From Saprospiraceae bacterium (GTDB lineage: Bacteria; Bacteroidota; Bacteroidia; Chitinophagales; Saprospiraceae), in assembly GCA_016715985.1 (NCBI GenBank), contig JADJXD010000001.1, positions 2,790,001-2,854,000 of the forward strand: a stretch of DNA of 64,000 nucleotides. The letters run 5' to 3'. The position numbers and the translations under genes are program-made. Position 1 is the stretch's first letter. Each line of letters begins with the position of its first letter. Below are positions 53,725 to 61,881 of the stretch, one piece after another. The notes beneath the pieces are model-generated. The model saw only the letters and a list, made by a program, of their open reading frames with translations, ran no database searches and was not told the DNA's origin.

Positions 53725-55251
53725 TCAGTCGATCTTGAGGATTCGGGAAGTATATATTTTATTATTTCCACAAACTACTTTTATGATATACATTCCTGAA
53801 AAAAGTGATGTTCCGTTAATCTCTAAAACGTCAGATAAATCTCCTGATTGCTGCATCCATCTCCTGCCATGCAGATCATAAACAGAAACAGATTGTATAG
53901 GGTCAGGAGCATAAATCGTGAAGATACCGGACGAAGGGTTGGGATGAATACTGATCTGCTTTTCAGTTGTGACTATCGGATTGAAATCACTTGTTCCTGT
54001 CACAACTACGATTTCCGGATTACAGTAGGGATAGGGTGTATCCAGACGGAAGTTGGGAAAATATGGGATATTACATACCGGTGTCTCAAACTTCAGGACA
54101 TGCTGTCTTACATCACAGTCTTTTCCCTTTTTGTCCGGTTCCATGATGATGTGCATATAGGGCAGACAATAACCTGTATGCATATATATGCGGCAATCCG
54201 GCCCTGTCTGCATAGCGCCAAACCAATTGGGCTGGTTGAAGTCATTTCCGAATGAACCGTCCCAAATGGCAACAGTATCTAATCTGAGTATTTCATCATC
54301 CAGATCTACCTGATACAGATGTGGTCCATTGCCCAAATATACAAAACGGCCGTTGGGTGAGAAAGATGCACCGCTGACCAATGCTTCCTGTGTAGTGGGT
54401 AGGTGACGAAAATTGGAAAAAATAGCGTTTGACCTGTCGAAGTCCATCACATACAATCCATCCATCCCCGAAAAACGCATATATTTAGTACCGTCAGCAG
54501 AGAATGCTGCCTGACTGCCCCCATCTCTTATCCAGCTATTGCCGATACTTTGTTTTCCACTTTCTATGATCTGATCCCCCTGCATCAGGATTTTGTAGTA
54601 GTTATTGGTATTTCTGCTGTCCTGCTTGATAATCCACCAGTCGGTTCCGTTGGTATGTTTTACGGCAGTGAGATTTCCTGCTCCCAGGATGGTATCAGAT
54701 AGTATCGGGCTATTTTTTTTAATGACCCTGCCACTACCCTGATTCAGAGATATATCAACTATGGAGTAATTGAGATCACTATACAGAAATAATGTATCCT
54801 TATTCGATAAAATATTTACACGTTCATGAAAAATAATGTATTGATCGGGATTATTATTAAAAGGGAGTGTTATCATGGATTGTTGACCGGATGGATAATT
54901 AGATGAGCCTTTGCAATATTCATTTGTAATATAACCAGGATTAAAACCGGTTCCGTTCTCAATAATTTGATGTCTGTAATTAGCTAATCCACAACCATTA
55001 AAGTAAAATTGTAGCTCACCATCAGCATTTGAAATATTTGTACCTTCAATTATAAATTCAAGGGCTATTTTCTCGTATGAAATTTGGACTGAGTCATTCT
55101 TAAAATTTAGAATTGGGTCGGTAAAACCATTATCACTAAAGTACCCCATCACATAATGATTATCATATTTGTATTGGGACAATGCAGCCCCAATACAAAT
55201 ATAAAAGTGAAAGAAAAAAATTGTTATAATTCTCAAAATGCTGTCAATCAA
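53725..55251 (-). CDS. T9SS-exported beta-propeller-like surface protein
   Basis: A 508-residue secreted protein. A signal peptide covers residues 1-26 (ending near GAALSQ). Repeats of the type FSADGTKYMRFSGMDGLYVM and FSPNGRFVYLGNGPHLYQVD (about 240-330) suggest a propeller. The last ~75 residues are a type A T9SS sorting domain (IHPNPSSGIFTIYAPDP, VSVYDLHGRRW, GMYIIKVVC). The start is TTG at 55251: an in-frame TAA lies 6 bp upstream, and the first ATG would remove the signal peptide. It overlaps the upstream remnant by 8 bp. The ligand or function is unknown. Confidence 0.82.
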   Translation of the reverse strand: MIDSILRIITIFFFHFYICIGAALSQYKYDNHYVMGYFSDNGFTDPILNFKNDSVQISYEKIALEFIIEGTNISNADGELQFYFNGCGLANYRHQIIENGTGFNPGYITNEYCKGSSNYPSGQQSMITLPFNNNPDQYIIFHERVNILSNKDTLFLYSDLNYSIVDISLNQGSGRVIKKNSPILSDTILGAGNLTAVKHTNGTDWWIIKQDSRNTNNYYKILMQGDQIIESGKQSIGNSWIRDGGSQAAFSADGTKYMRFSGMDGLYVMDFDRSNAIFSNFRHLPTTQEALVSGASFSPNGRFVYLGNGPHLYQVDLDDEILRLDTVAIWDGSFGNDFNQPNWFGAMQTGPDCRIYMHTGYCLPYMHIIMEPDKKGKDCDVRQHVLKFETPVCNIPYFPNFRLDTPYPYCNPEIVVVTGTSDFNPIVTTEKQISIHPNPSSGIFTIYAPDPIQSVSVYDLHGRRWMQQSGDLSDVLEINGTSLFSGMYIIKVVCGNNKIYTSRILKID

Positions 55252-55675
55252 TTTTTATAATACGGGAAGTAAAGGTATTCTCTTTATCTCTACATTCTAC
55301 TTTAATAATGTACAAACCCGGCTGTAATGCCCTGCCATCTAACTGGTATGTATTGCCAAATGACCCTGATTGCTGTATCCATCTTCTCCCGTGCATATCA
55401 TATACAGATATCGTTTGTATGGGATCCGGAGCATGAACTGTAAAAATACCGGACGAAGGATTGGGGTGGATACCCACACGATCGTAGGAATGTGATGACC
55501 GGATTTCAATAGTGTCACAAATATCATGATCATTATAATACACCGAATCAGCTTTTGTTTCCAGCAATCCTCTGGCAGCATATACGGACTCACCACCTAA
55601 AAGCGGACATTGTGCTGCAATTTCGGTCAAAGTCTGCCATTCTGTTAGAGTGAGCGTATCATTTTTGTTTTGCAT
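55244..55675 (-). pseudogene. Decapitated T9SS protein: C-terminal sorting-domain remnant
   Basis: A 143-residue frame with no signal peptide, although its last 75 residues are a complete type A T9SS sorting domain nearly matching that of the neighbour (IHPNPSSGIFTVHAPDP, ISVYDMHGRRWIQQSG). The first part, TLTEWQTLTEIAAQCPLLGG, is a stretch normally found just before the sorting domain in large surface proteins. An in-frame TGA lies 9 bp upstream of its ATG and nothing homologous precedes it, so the N-terminal bulk has been lost. The sequence change lies close to the repeat copy at 55.9 kb. Confidence 0.7.
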
Positions 55676-55915
55676 ATCATTTTGTCATAGATGTCTGCTA
55701 TAGAATACTTTTAATTTGCATATTAATATTTATTCAATATCCAACAATACATATCAATACAAATATATATTGTTAAATGAAACATGCAACATTTCATTAA
55801 GAAATTATGCATTAAAAACTCGAATATTGTATCTGTAGTGACATTATGATGGTAAATGAAATTTCTTATACAATCTGATATTATATTTTCTGAAGCTGGA
55901 AACTTGGACAAATTA

Positions 55916-55939
55916 AAGCTTAGCGAGGACGCTAAGCTT
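55916..55939. repeat. Palindrome P4 at the edge of repeat copy B
   Basis: Perfect AAGCTTAGCG-AGGA-CGCTAAGCTT, preceded by a diverged piece of the repeat core (from about 55885). A degenerate palindrome (about 55953-55976) follows after 13 bp. The gap 55676-56157 otherwise shows only AT-rich DNA. Confidence 0.75.
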
Positions 55940-55966
55940 ATCGTGAACATGCTAGCTTGGTGTCCA

Positions 55967-56144
55967 CGCTAAGCTTGTATTAGTTATGGCGTCTGCGCCG
56001 ATATCTAGACTTTTCTACAGACTAACAAAGTTTATAAGGTGCTGGAAAATTTTGGTTATTAATGAAACATTTATGGACTTGTCTTATTCAAGTTTCTAAA
56101 GCTGGAAGCTTTAACAAATTAAAGCTTAGCGAGGACGCTAAGCT
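55967..56144. repeat. 178-bp repeat unit, copy B
   Basis: Second copy of the unit at 53406-53583, in the same orientation, ending in the perfect palindrome at 56122-56145 that stands 12 bp after the stop of the OmpA-like gene. The hairpin may serve as that gene's 3' end. Confidence 0.85.
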
Positions 56145-56157
56145 TATCAACAGGTCT

Positions 56158-58095
56158 TTACCGGACAATTACAAATTCGGTTCTTCGGTTTTTCTTTCTG
56201 CCTTCTGCGGTTTCATTAGTCGCTACTGGATATTTTTCACCCAGACCTTCAGAACTTAGTCTTGACTTATCTATACCGAGGTCCGCAATAGCTTTATGAA
56301 CAGCCTGCGCTCTATGTGTTGATAATAACAGATTGTCATCTTCCCGGCCAACATCATCTGTGTGACCCAATATTTTAATTTTCAGATTGGGTTGATTGAC
56401 CAACAGATCATACAACTTGCGGATTTCTGTGTAAGATTCTTTTTTCAGAACGGCTGATCCTGATTCAAAGAAAATATTATCCAATAAGACCGGTTCACTT
56501 GGAACAACTGTTGTATCCGTATTTATTATTGGAATCAATCTGATGTTCATTACAAATGGATCGCCGGGTGTATGTATACCCATCAATTCAAAATGTCTGG
56601 AATAAAACAGATATCCTTCCTTTTCGACAATACATGCATAATTTTTACCAATGGCGAGTCCGGTTACAAATGTGCCGTCTTTTTCGGACAATGTTTTATA
56701 AATTACGTTGCCTGATTCCAGGTCGGTAATCGTTACGGATGCTTTCAGAAAATTGCCGGTCGATGCATCTGAAATCTGTCCCTGGATGTATGTTGATGCC
56801 ATCGGCCTGGCAGATTCATATAATTCAAACTGATAAATATCGAGATTGGCATTCGGAGCATTATGAGCGTAAGCCATATCGGATGCAAAATATGCAGTTT
56901 TTCCATTCAGACTTACAGAGAGTGCACCTTCGCTGTTTTCGGTATTGATGGGGTAGCCTATGTTTTTTGGTTCTGTCCATTCATTGGTAGCTTGAGACCA
57001 TCTGGTATAATATATATCATAATCGCCCATCCCCGGCCTGCCATCTGATCTGAAGTAAAGCGTATGGCCATCCGGATGAATAAATGCAGTTTCATCATTT
57101 CCGACTGTATTGATACCGGGTCCCAGATTGACAGGTTTATCCCAAAAATTTTTTTCATCCTTGGTTGACATCCACAGATCTTTGCCACCGACGCTTCCTG
57201 TGCGGTTACTGGTAAAATAGAGTGTCCGACCATCTGCTGAAAGACTGGGTTGCGATTCGTAAGCAGAGGTATTGATTCTTTTACCCATATTCATTGGTGC
57301 AGACCATTTGCCGTTTTCGTATGTGGCATAATACAAATCACATCCACCATAACTATCAGATCTGTCGCAGGATGTAAAAATGATCATTTTACCATCTGCC
57401 GAAACACAATGTGCTCCTTCATTGCGATGGGTATTTAATTCTGTGATCGGAAAAGCAGGCCCATACACACCGTTTGATATTCTGCTGGCATAAAGATCTT
57501 CCTGTCCGGAAATCCTTCTGGTAAAAACGAGCAGACTTCCGTCAATGGTCAGCCCCGGAGTGTATTCGGAATATTTGGTATTGACATTATCCGATAATTT
57601 TTCAGGTTTGAACGGTACCGGATTCTGATAAGCCCATGCCCTGAAATCACTTGTGGATTTATAATCCTGTGCTTTGGAAATCCGGATAGAATCTGTTGTT
57701 TGTCTGTCAAGATATTTTTGGAAAGATTCGGATGCTTCTGTATATTTTTTAACATCTTTATAAATAAGACCCAACGTAAAATACATCTCAGGATCATACT
57801 CTGGTTCTATTGTGATGGCTTTATTAAAATTTTCGATGGCGGTTTCATGTTGACCCGTATTATAATAGACATTTCCCATTCGGAGCCATGCTTCTGTAAA
57901 GTCCGGATATTTTGATAAGATGTCACGGTACAATTTGATACTTTCTTTATGATTTCCTTTTCGAGTTTCAGCTTTTGCTAATGCAAATTTGGATTCATAT
58001 TTACTATCCAATTTCGTTTTGGCAGTATCATTCTGGCCAAACAAATTGCTTAATGTACAAGCGAAAACCAATATATAAATAAGATTTTTCATCAT
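56158..58095 (-). CDS. PorE-like envelope protein: TPR, PD40 propeller, CRD, OmpA-like domains
   Basis: A 645-residue exported protein starting at the ATG 58095 (ATG 58092 also possible), with a signal peptide ending near LSNLFGQ. Domain order: TPR repeats (about 40-140: FTEAWLRMGNVYYNTGQHETA); WD40-like PD40 propeller (about 170-420, with repeats like SADGRTLYFTSNR and HPDGHTLYFRSDG); a carboxypeptidase-regulatory-like domain (about 430-510); and an OmpA-like peptidoglycan-binding domain (KIKILGHTDDVG, GEKYPVATNETAEGRKKNRRTEF). The same order occurs in T9SS protein PorE, which bridges T9SS to peptidoglycan. PorE is lipidated; no clear lipobox is seen here. Follows the DUF4230 gene closely. 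Confidence 0.88.
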   Translation of the reverse strand: MMKNLIYILVFACTLSNLFGQNDTAKTKLDSKYESKFALAKAETRKGNHKESIKLYRDILSKYPDFTEAWLRMGNVYYNTGQHETAIENFNKAITIEPEYDPEMYFTLGLIYKDVKKYTEASESFQKYLDRQTTDSIRISKAQDYKSTSDFRAWAYQNPVPFKPEKLSDNVNTKYSEYTPGLTIDGSLLVFTRRISGQEDLYASRISNGVYGPAFPITELNTHRNEGAHCVSADGKMIIFTSCDRSDSYGGCDLYYATYENGKWSAPMNMGKRINTSAYESQPSLSADGRTLYFTSNRTGSVGGKDLWMSTKDEKNFWDKPVNLGPGINTVGNDETAFIHPDGHTLYFRSDGRPGMGDYDIYYTRWSQATNEWTEPKNIGYPINTENSEGALSVSLNGKTAYFASDMAYAHNAPNANLDIYQFELYESARPMASTYIQGQISDASTGNFLKASVTITDLESGNVIYKTLSEKDGTFVTGLAIGKNYACIVEKEGYLFYSRHFELMGIHTPGDPFVMNIRLIPIINTDTTVVPSEPVLLDNIFFESGSAVLKKESYTEIRKLYDLLVNQPNLKIKILGHTDDVGREDDNLLLSTHRAQAVHKAIADLGIDKSRLSSEGLGEKYPVATNETAEGRKKNRRTEFVIVR

Positions 58096-58100
58096 CCCCG

Positions 58101-58703
58101 TCAGTTTAAAAATTCTGATTGCGGCTTGATCACAAGTTTCCAACCCATGCTTCTCAATGCCATGTCCATCATCAAAATATAGTCTTTTTTCTGTTCTTCA
58201 GCCGTTTTGAACAGTGCCGATGTGTTGGCTTTTTCTGCAATAAACTGCTTCGCCTTTTTGTTAATCAGATTATATTCTTCATTTGTAAATTTATTGAAAG
58301 TACCCTGTGTAATATCGTAATAATCGAGATCATGGTCTATGGAGAGTATTTCAGGAGTCGGAAACTCATTGAGCACCAGTTTTTTGTCAATACTGTCAAT
58401 GGTAATATTCACTTTTTCGAAATCATAACCTACCGATACTTTTGCGGTCACCCTTAAAAGTGCTTTTTTGGAAAACAGGTTGAAAAAATCATAATTATAA
58501 TTTTCTTTATAGTCATATAGTTCGGTAAAATTTCCTTCTACAGCGATGAGTTTGGTGACGGTTTTTATCTTTTCAAGCATAACAGTCGCATTTTCTGACT
58601 TCTGAGCCTTAAAAAGGAATTGTTTAGAACCGATGTACCATCCAGTCAATATCAGCAACAAAACTACCGCAGCATAAATTATATATCTTACCATTTTAGT
58701 CAT
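58101..58703 (-). CDS. DUF4230 membrane-anchored protein
   Basis: A 200-residue protein with one N-terminal membrane helix (about 5-23) and an extracytoplasmic alpha/beta domain of the DUF4230 family (RVTAKVSVGYDFEKVNITID, then a helical tail EKANTSALFKTAEEQKKDYI). Starts are possible at 58703 or, three codons later, at 58694. Its start overlaps the DUF3108 stop by 8 bp. Function unknown. Confidence 0.82.
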   Translation of the reverse strand: MTKMVRYIIYAAVVLLLILTGWYIGSKQFLFKAQKSENATVMLEKIKTVTKLIAVEGNFTELYDYKENYNYDFFNLFSKKALLRVTAKVSVGYDFEKVNITIDSIDKKLVLNEFPTPEILSIDHDLDYYDITQGTFNKFTNEEYNLINKKAKQFIAEKANTSALFKTAEEQKKDYILMMDMALRSMGWKLVIKPQSEFLN

Positions 58704-59541
58704 TCAGTTTCGCTGTCATGTTATACTTTAGTCCTTTGGTAGATTTTAACACTGCTTTTACGGAACCGACCGCTAAGGGAGACTCTATCAACAAAGGTAT
58801 TCTATTTTGATCGTCAGATACCCACACAGACATTTGATCTCCTTTCTTAAAAACATTACCTGCTACCAGTTCAGGGTGTAGCCTGAGAGTATTGAATGTG
58901 CCAAAATCTTTGATAGTTTTTTGTTCTTTGCCTTCGTATCGGATATTCAGCGGGTACTTTTCTTTATCAAAAAATATACGGATCGGAATGATATCTCCTT
59001 TATACAATGTATTAACAGACTGATTGCGAAGCGAATAAATATTGGAAATGAGATCATGAACACTGCCATCGAGCTGGTGTGACGTAGGTTTGGTTGAATT
59101 CTTGTCACTTCCGTGAAAACTCATCGCTCTGTATTTTAGTTGATCAAATGCGATACTGTCATATATTTTATAACTTCCTTCCTCAATGATTCTGACAAAG
59201 TTTCTGGGGAGCAATGTTTTTTTATCTATTTTGGAATAATAATAGTCATTGACTTTAAATATTTTGTCATAGCTTTTATATGTTTTTCCTTTTGCAACCA
59301 TTTCGTAATGGTCTTTGCTTTCACTGATATTAAAAACGACTTCGCCCGCCGGTATCCAGATCATCTGCCAGTTGTAGTAAATTTTGTACACTAATTCTTC
59401 TCCGCTTTGAAAAACATCATTTTCGGATTTGTGAGCAGAAAAATCTATTGTTGATGACGAAGGTCTGAATGCAAACAGAATCAAAGTTGCTGCAACAAAT
59501 GTCAGAAAAGCGATAGGTTTCATTTTTTTCAGTAAATTCAT
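58696..59541 (-). CDS. DUF3108 exported protein
   Basis: A 281-residue protein with an N-terminal hydrophobic signal/anchor (about 8-26) and the beta-rich DUF3108 domain: FQSGEELVYKIYYNWQMIWI, AGEVVFNI, then VWVSDDQNRIPLLIES near the end. Family members are periplasmic lipid- or envelope-associated proteins of undefined function. It lies 5 bp after the LPG-synthase-type gene and overlaps DUF4230 by 8 bp. Starts at 59541 or 59523 are both possible. Confidence 0.88.
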   Translation of the reverse strand: MNLLKKMKPIAFLTFVAATLILFAFRPSSSTIDFSAHKSENDVFQSGEELVYKIYYNWQMIWIPAGEVVFNISESKDHYEMVAKGKTYKSYDKIFKVNDYYYSKIDKKTLLPRNFVRIIEEGSYKIYDSIAFDQLKYRAMSFHGSDKNSTKPTSHQLDGSVHDLISNIYSLRNQSVNTLYKGDIIPIRIFFDKEKYPLNIRYEGKEQKTIKDFGTFNTLRLHPELVAGNVFKKGDQMSVWVSDDQNRIPLLIESPLAVGSVKAVLKSTKGLKYNMTAKLND

Positions 59542-59546
59542 TCTAT

Positions 59547-60530
59547 TTATTTTTTGTCAAAATTTTTAAAATTAAGCTTTAAAATGATTGTCAATCCGAT
59601 GATTGCGGGGATTGCCAGATTTATAAGCCATAATAAGACAGTTGCTGCCAGTGCGATAACGGTTTCGATTCCTACGGACGACCAGACTGATATGGCGAGT
59701 TCGCTTCTCGCTAAAAGTCCCAAAATAGGTGGCAATGGTATCCCTGATTGTATCATATAAATGGTTCCAATGCTTCCAATTACTTTATCAACAGGCAATA
59801 ACACATCTAAAAATAAAATTATACAATAATATTGTCCAAAAAATACCAAATATCTGATAAATGAAAGAAACCATACTTTTGTCAGAATCAATGGATTATA
59901 TGCCTTTACCGTCTCTAATTTGTTCCGCCACTCCATTTTGTGTTTCAAAAAAGGTATATACTTAAAAAGGAATACAATTTTCTGAATGTTATAATAAATG
60001 AAGTAAGCAATGACAATGCCTGTGCATATCAGTACTGAAAACGCAATTGACCACTGAGAAGTAACCCTGAAATAGTTTTTAAGAAAAAAATAACTTAATG
60101 GAAGTCCAAAAGTAACTATCACCAGATTTTGTGCGATGCTTCCCAGGAACGTTGCACCAATGTATAAAATGCTGTTTTGAGGGTTTAAATGCAAAAGCCT
60201 TCCTGCGTATTCGCCGATTCTGGCCGGAGTAGTGACACCGACAGCAACGCCGGACAATACGGAATTTAATGATTGTCTTAAGGAGATTTTTTCAAAAACA
60301 GAAGTTAGGAATTGCCATCTGAATGCTTCGAGTATCCAGTTTGCCGGTAGTAAAACGAGACACAACCACAAATATTCAAAATTTAAATCCCGGTATCTCT
60401 TTTTTAAAAAGCTATACAATTCAGCACTATTTTCATTCCCGAATAGTCTGTTGTACAATACCAAACACAACGCTACAGCGAGGATTAATTTAAGTAAAGG
60501 GATAATATACTTTCTGAAAGAAATATGCAT
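59547..60530 (-). CDS. LPG-synthase-type (UPF0104) multi-spanning membrane protein
   Basis: A 327-residue polytopic membrane protein of the lysylphosphatidylglycerol-synthase transmembrane family, with about eight helices. PANWILEAFRWQFL and VLSGVAVGVTTPARIGEYAGR (about 85-115) are the family's conserved segments. Members transport or flip lipids and lipid-linked amino compounds; this one lacks the synthase domain. The start is the ATG at 60530 (a TTG at 60536 is less likely), and the promoter box ends only 4 bp before it. First gene of the envelope operon. Confidence 0.86.
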   Translation of the reverse strand: MHISFRKYIIPLLKLILAVALCLVLYNRLFGNENSAELYSFLKKRYRDLNFEYLWLCLVLLPANWILEAFRWQFLTSVFEKISLRQSLNSVLSGVAVGVTTPARIGEYAGRLLHLNPQNSILYIGATFLGSIAQNLVIVTFGLPLSYFFLKNYFRVTSQWSIAFSVLICTGIVIAYFIYYNIQKIVFLFKYIPFLKHKMEWRNKLETVKAYNPLILTKVWFLSFIRYLVFFGQYYCIILFLDVLLPVDKVIGSIGTIYMIQSGIPLPPILGLLARSELAISVWSSVGIETVIALAATVLLWLINLAIPAIIGLTIILKLNFKNFDKK

Positions 60531-60533
60531 ACA

Positions 60534-60541
60534 CAAAAGTA
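60534..60541 (-). promoter_or_regulatory. -7 promoter box immediately before the LPG-type gene
   Basis: The minus strand reads TACTTTTG, matching TAnnTTTG. Transcription would begin within a few bases of the ATG at 60530, predicting a leaderless or almost leaderless mRNA for the envelope operon. Confidence 0.45.
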
Positions 60542-60710
60542 GAAGCTTAAATTTATAATGCTGTAATTTCTCTAAATTTATTGGATGTTTACTTTAAAAT
60601 TGCATTCTATGAAATAGCCGACGCTAAATATTATTATGAAAGTGTAATTAATTGGTTTGACTGAGTTATATTTTTGAATAATTCGAATATATTTACATTT
60701 GGGAAATGAG

Positions 60711-60867
60711 TGAATGCTTGAATGGGTAAATGAGTGAATGAGTGAATGTTTGAATGCTTAATTGGGTCAATGAGTGAAAAAGTGAAAAGTGAAAAGTGAA
60801 AAGTGAAAAGTGAAAAGTGAAAAGTGAAAAGTGAAAAGTTGAAATAGCGGGCTGTCTCCCCTTCAGG
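60711..60867. repeat. Duplicated module 1 containing a heptamer tandem repeat
   Basis: Starts with several GAATGAGTGAATG-like 12-mers, then eight perfect GTGAAAA units at 60782-60837 (plus a first 8-base unit at 60774), then ATAGCGGGCTGTCTCCCCTTCAGGG. The same sequence of parts recurs at 60887-60993. No gene lies between 60537 and 61022. Confidence 0.8.
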
Positions 60868-60886
60868 GGTGTGGGTGGATTTTAGA

Positions 60887-60993
60887 ATGCTTGAATGCGT
60901 GAATGAGAGAATGCTTGATTGGGTCAAGGAGTGAAAAAGTGAAAAGTGAAAAGTGAAAAGTGAAATGAATAGCGGGCTGATCTCCCCTTCAGG
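60887..60993. repeat. Duplicated module 2 with a shorter heptamer array
   Basis: Repeats module 1 with fewer units: GAATGC/GAATGAG steps, TGGGTCAAGGAGTG, about four GTGAAAA units at 60931-60966, then ATAGCGGGCTGATCTCCCC. The difference in copy number suggests slippage or unequal recombination. Confidence 0.78.
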
Positions 60994-61022
60994 GTTTTTA
61001 TTTTATGAAATCAGATTATCTT

Positions 61023-61670
61023 ATGAAAATACGTACCATCCTTATCATTTTTATGTGTTTTGTGACTGTTATTATAAATGCTCAATCAAAATTTGAGATT
61101 CAGATTGGGTACGGGTTTTTCTTGAATCAAAATTGTAATAAACTCATAGATCTTAAAGATAATTTTATTCGATTTATTATAGAAGACGAACAAAACTTAC
61201 AAACTCGTTTTTATGATATTTCGACTGGTTATCATTTCAATAAAAATCACGGTTTACACTTTGGGTTTGGCTATTTTCAGAACGGACGAAAACTGTCCGG
61301 CACCTTATATTATGATGACTAATCGAGAATATTTTTTCCATTGAGTAAAGCAATATACTATTATACGCATTTGTATGGTCTATATAATTTTCAAACAGCT
61401 TTAACCAACGATTTATCTCTGAACCTGGGTGGTGGAATGGGATGGTTAAGTCAATATAAAATGGAAGAAGTATTCTATTTTGATGTTAGCCAAAATAATT
61501 TCCAGCTCATCGGAAAAGCAGGTTTGTCGTATCAGTTATCAGAACAAATGTCATTTTTTTTGAATGGTACAATTTTCAGAGGTTTACATAATTTTTCCAT
61601 TCAGGAGGTAAAAGGTGGCTATTCACCATTATCTTACGGAATGGAAATGAGAGTGGGGTATAAGATTTAA
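61023..61670 (+). pseudogene. Outer-membrane beta-barrel protein interrupted by one stop codon
   Basis: A signal peptide (MKIRTILIIFMCFVTVIINA) and barrel-like strands (YDISTGYHF, LHFGFGYFQNG) run to a single in-frame TAA at 61320-61322. Translation continues in the same frame through IYYYTHLYGLYNF, LSLNLGGGMGW and a final MEMRVGYKI, i.e. a 215-residue barrel ending in the usual C-terminal hydrophobic strand. One base change would restore the gene. An alternative start at 61005 adds six residues. Function unknown; either a recent pseudogene or a sequence error. Confidence 0.72.
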
Positions 61671-61680
61671 TCGTGTGTAT

Positions 61681-61770
61681 TGCAGAATGTACATTTTATT
61701 TCAAATAGTTAATATGTGTGAAGGCCGTCCCTTTAGGGAATGAGGGATGAGGGATGCAAAATTGTCATAT
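61681..61770. repeat. Dispersed intergenic repeat, copy 2
   Basis: Shares ACATTTTATT, AATATGTG, CGTCCCTTTAGGGAATGAG and GGGATGCAAAATT with 31021-31150 but lacks the GC-rich insert. Lies between the broken barrel gene and folA. Confidence 0.7.
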
Positions 61771-61854
61771 TTCAATTACATTAAAATTTTAAGTACGGTT
61801 CAATATGTTACACACAATTTAAGCAAAAATGGTTTTTCATTTACTTCATTTTTT

Positions 61855-61862
61855 TATCTTTA
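61855..61862 (+). promoter_or_regulatory. Probable -7 box of folA
   Basis: TATCTTTA matches TAnnTTTG in all but the last base and ends 20 bp before the ATG at 61882, consistent with that start rather than the longer frame from 61747. Confidence 0.45.
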
Positions 61863-61881
61863 CAAAAATAATTTTGAATAT

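Noticed and set aside
55723..55950. A 75-codon minus-strand frame in the gap before the OmpA-like gene
   Set aside because: Part of it is the translated palindrome and repeat core (SLASSLSFNL); not conserved in copy A's context.
53392..56145. Palindromic repeats around genes considered as integron attC sites or terminators
   Set aside because: No integrase gene, no attC core-site consensus, and no T-tract after the palindromes.
60634..60927. A 97-codon minus-strand frame rich in repeated HFSLFTF
   Set aside because: It is only the translation of the GTGAAAA heptamer array; no protein family looks like this and unit numbers vary between the two modules.
60774..60966. Regular repeats considered as a CRISPR array
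   Set aside because: Units are only 7 bp with no spacers, and no cas gene is present in the window.
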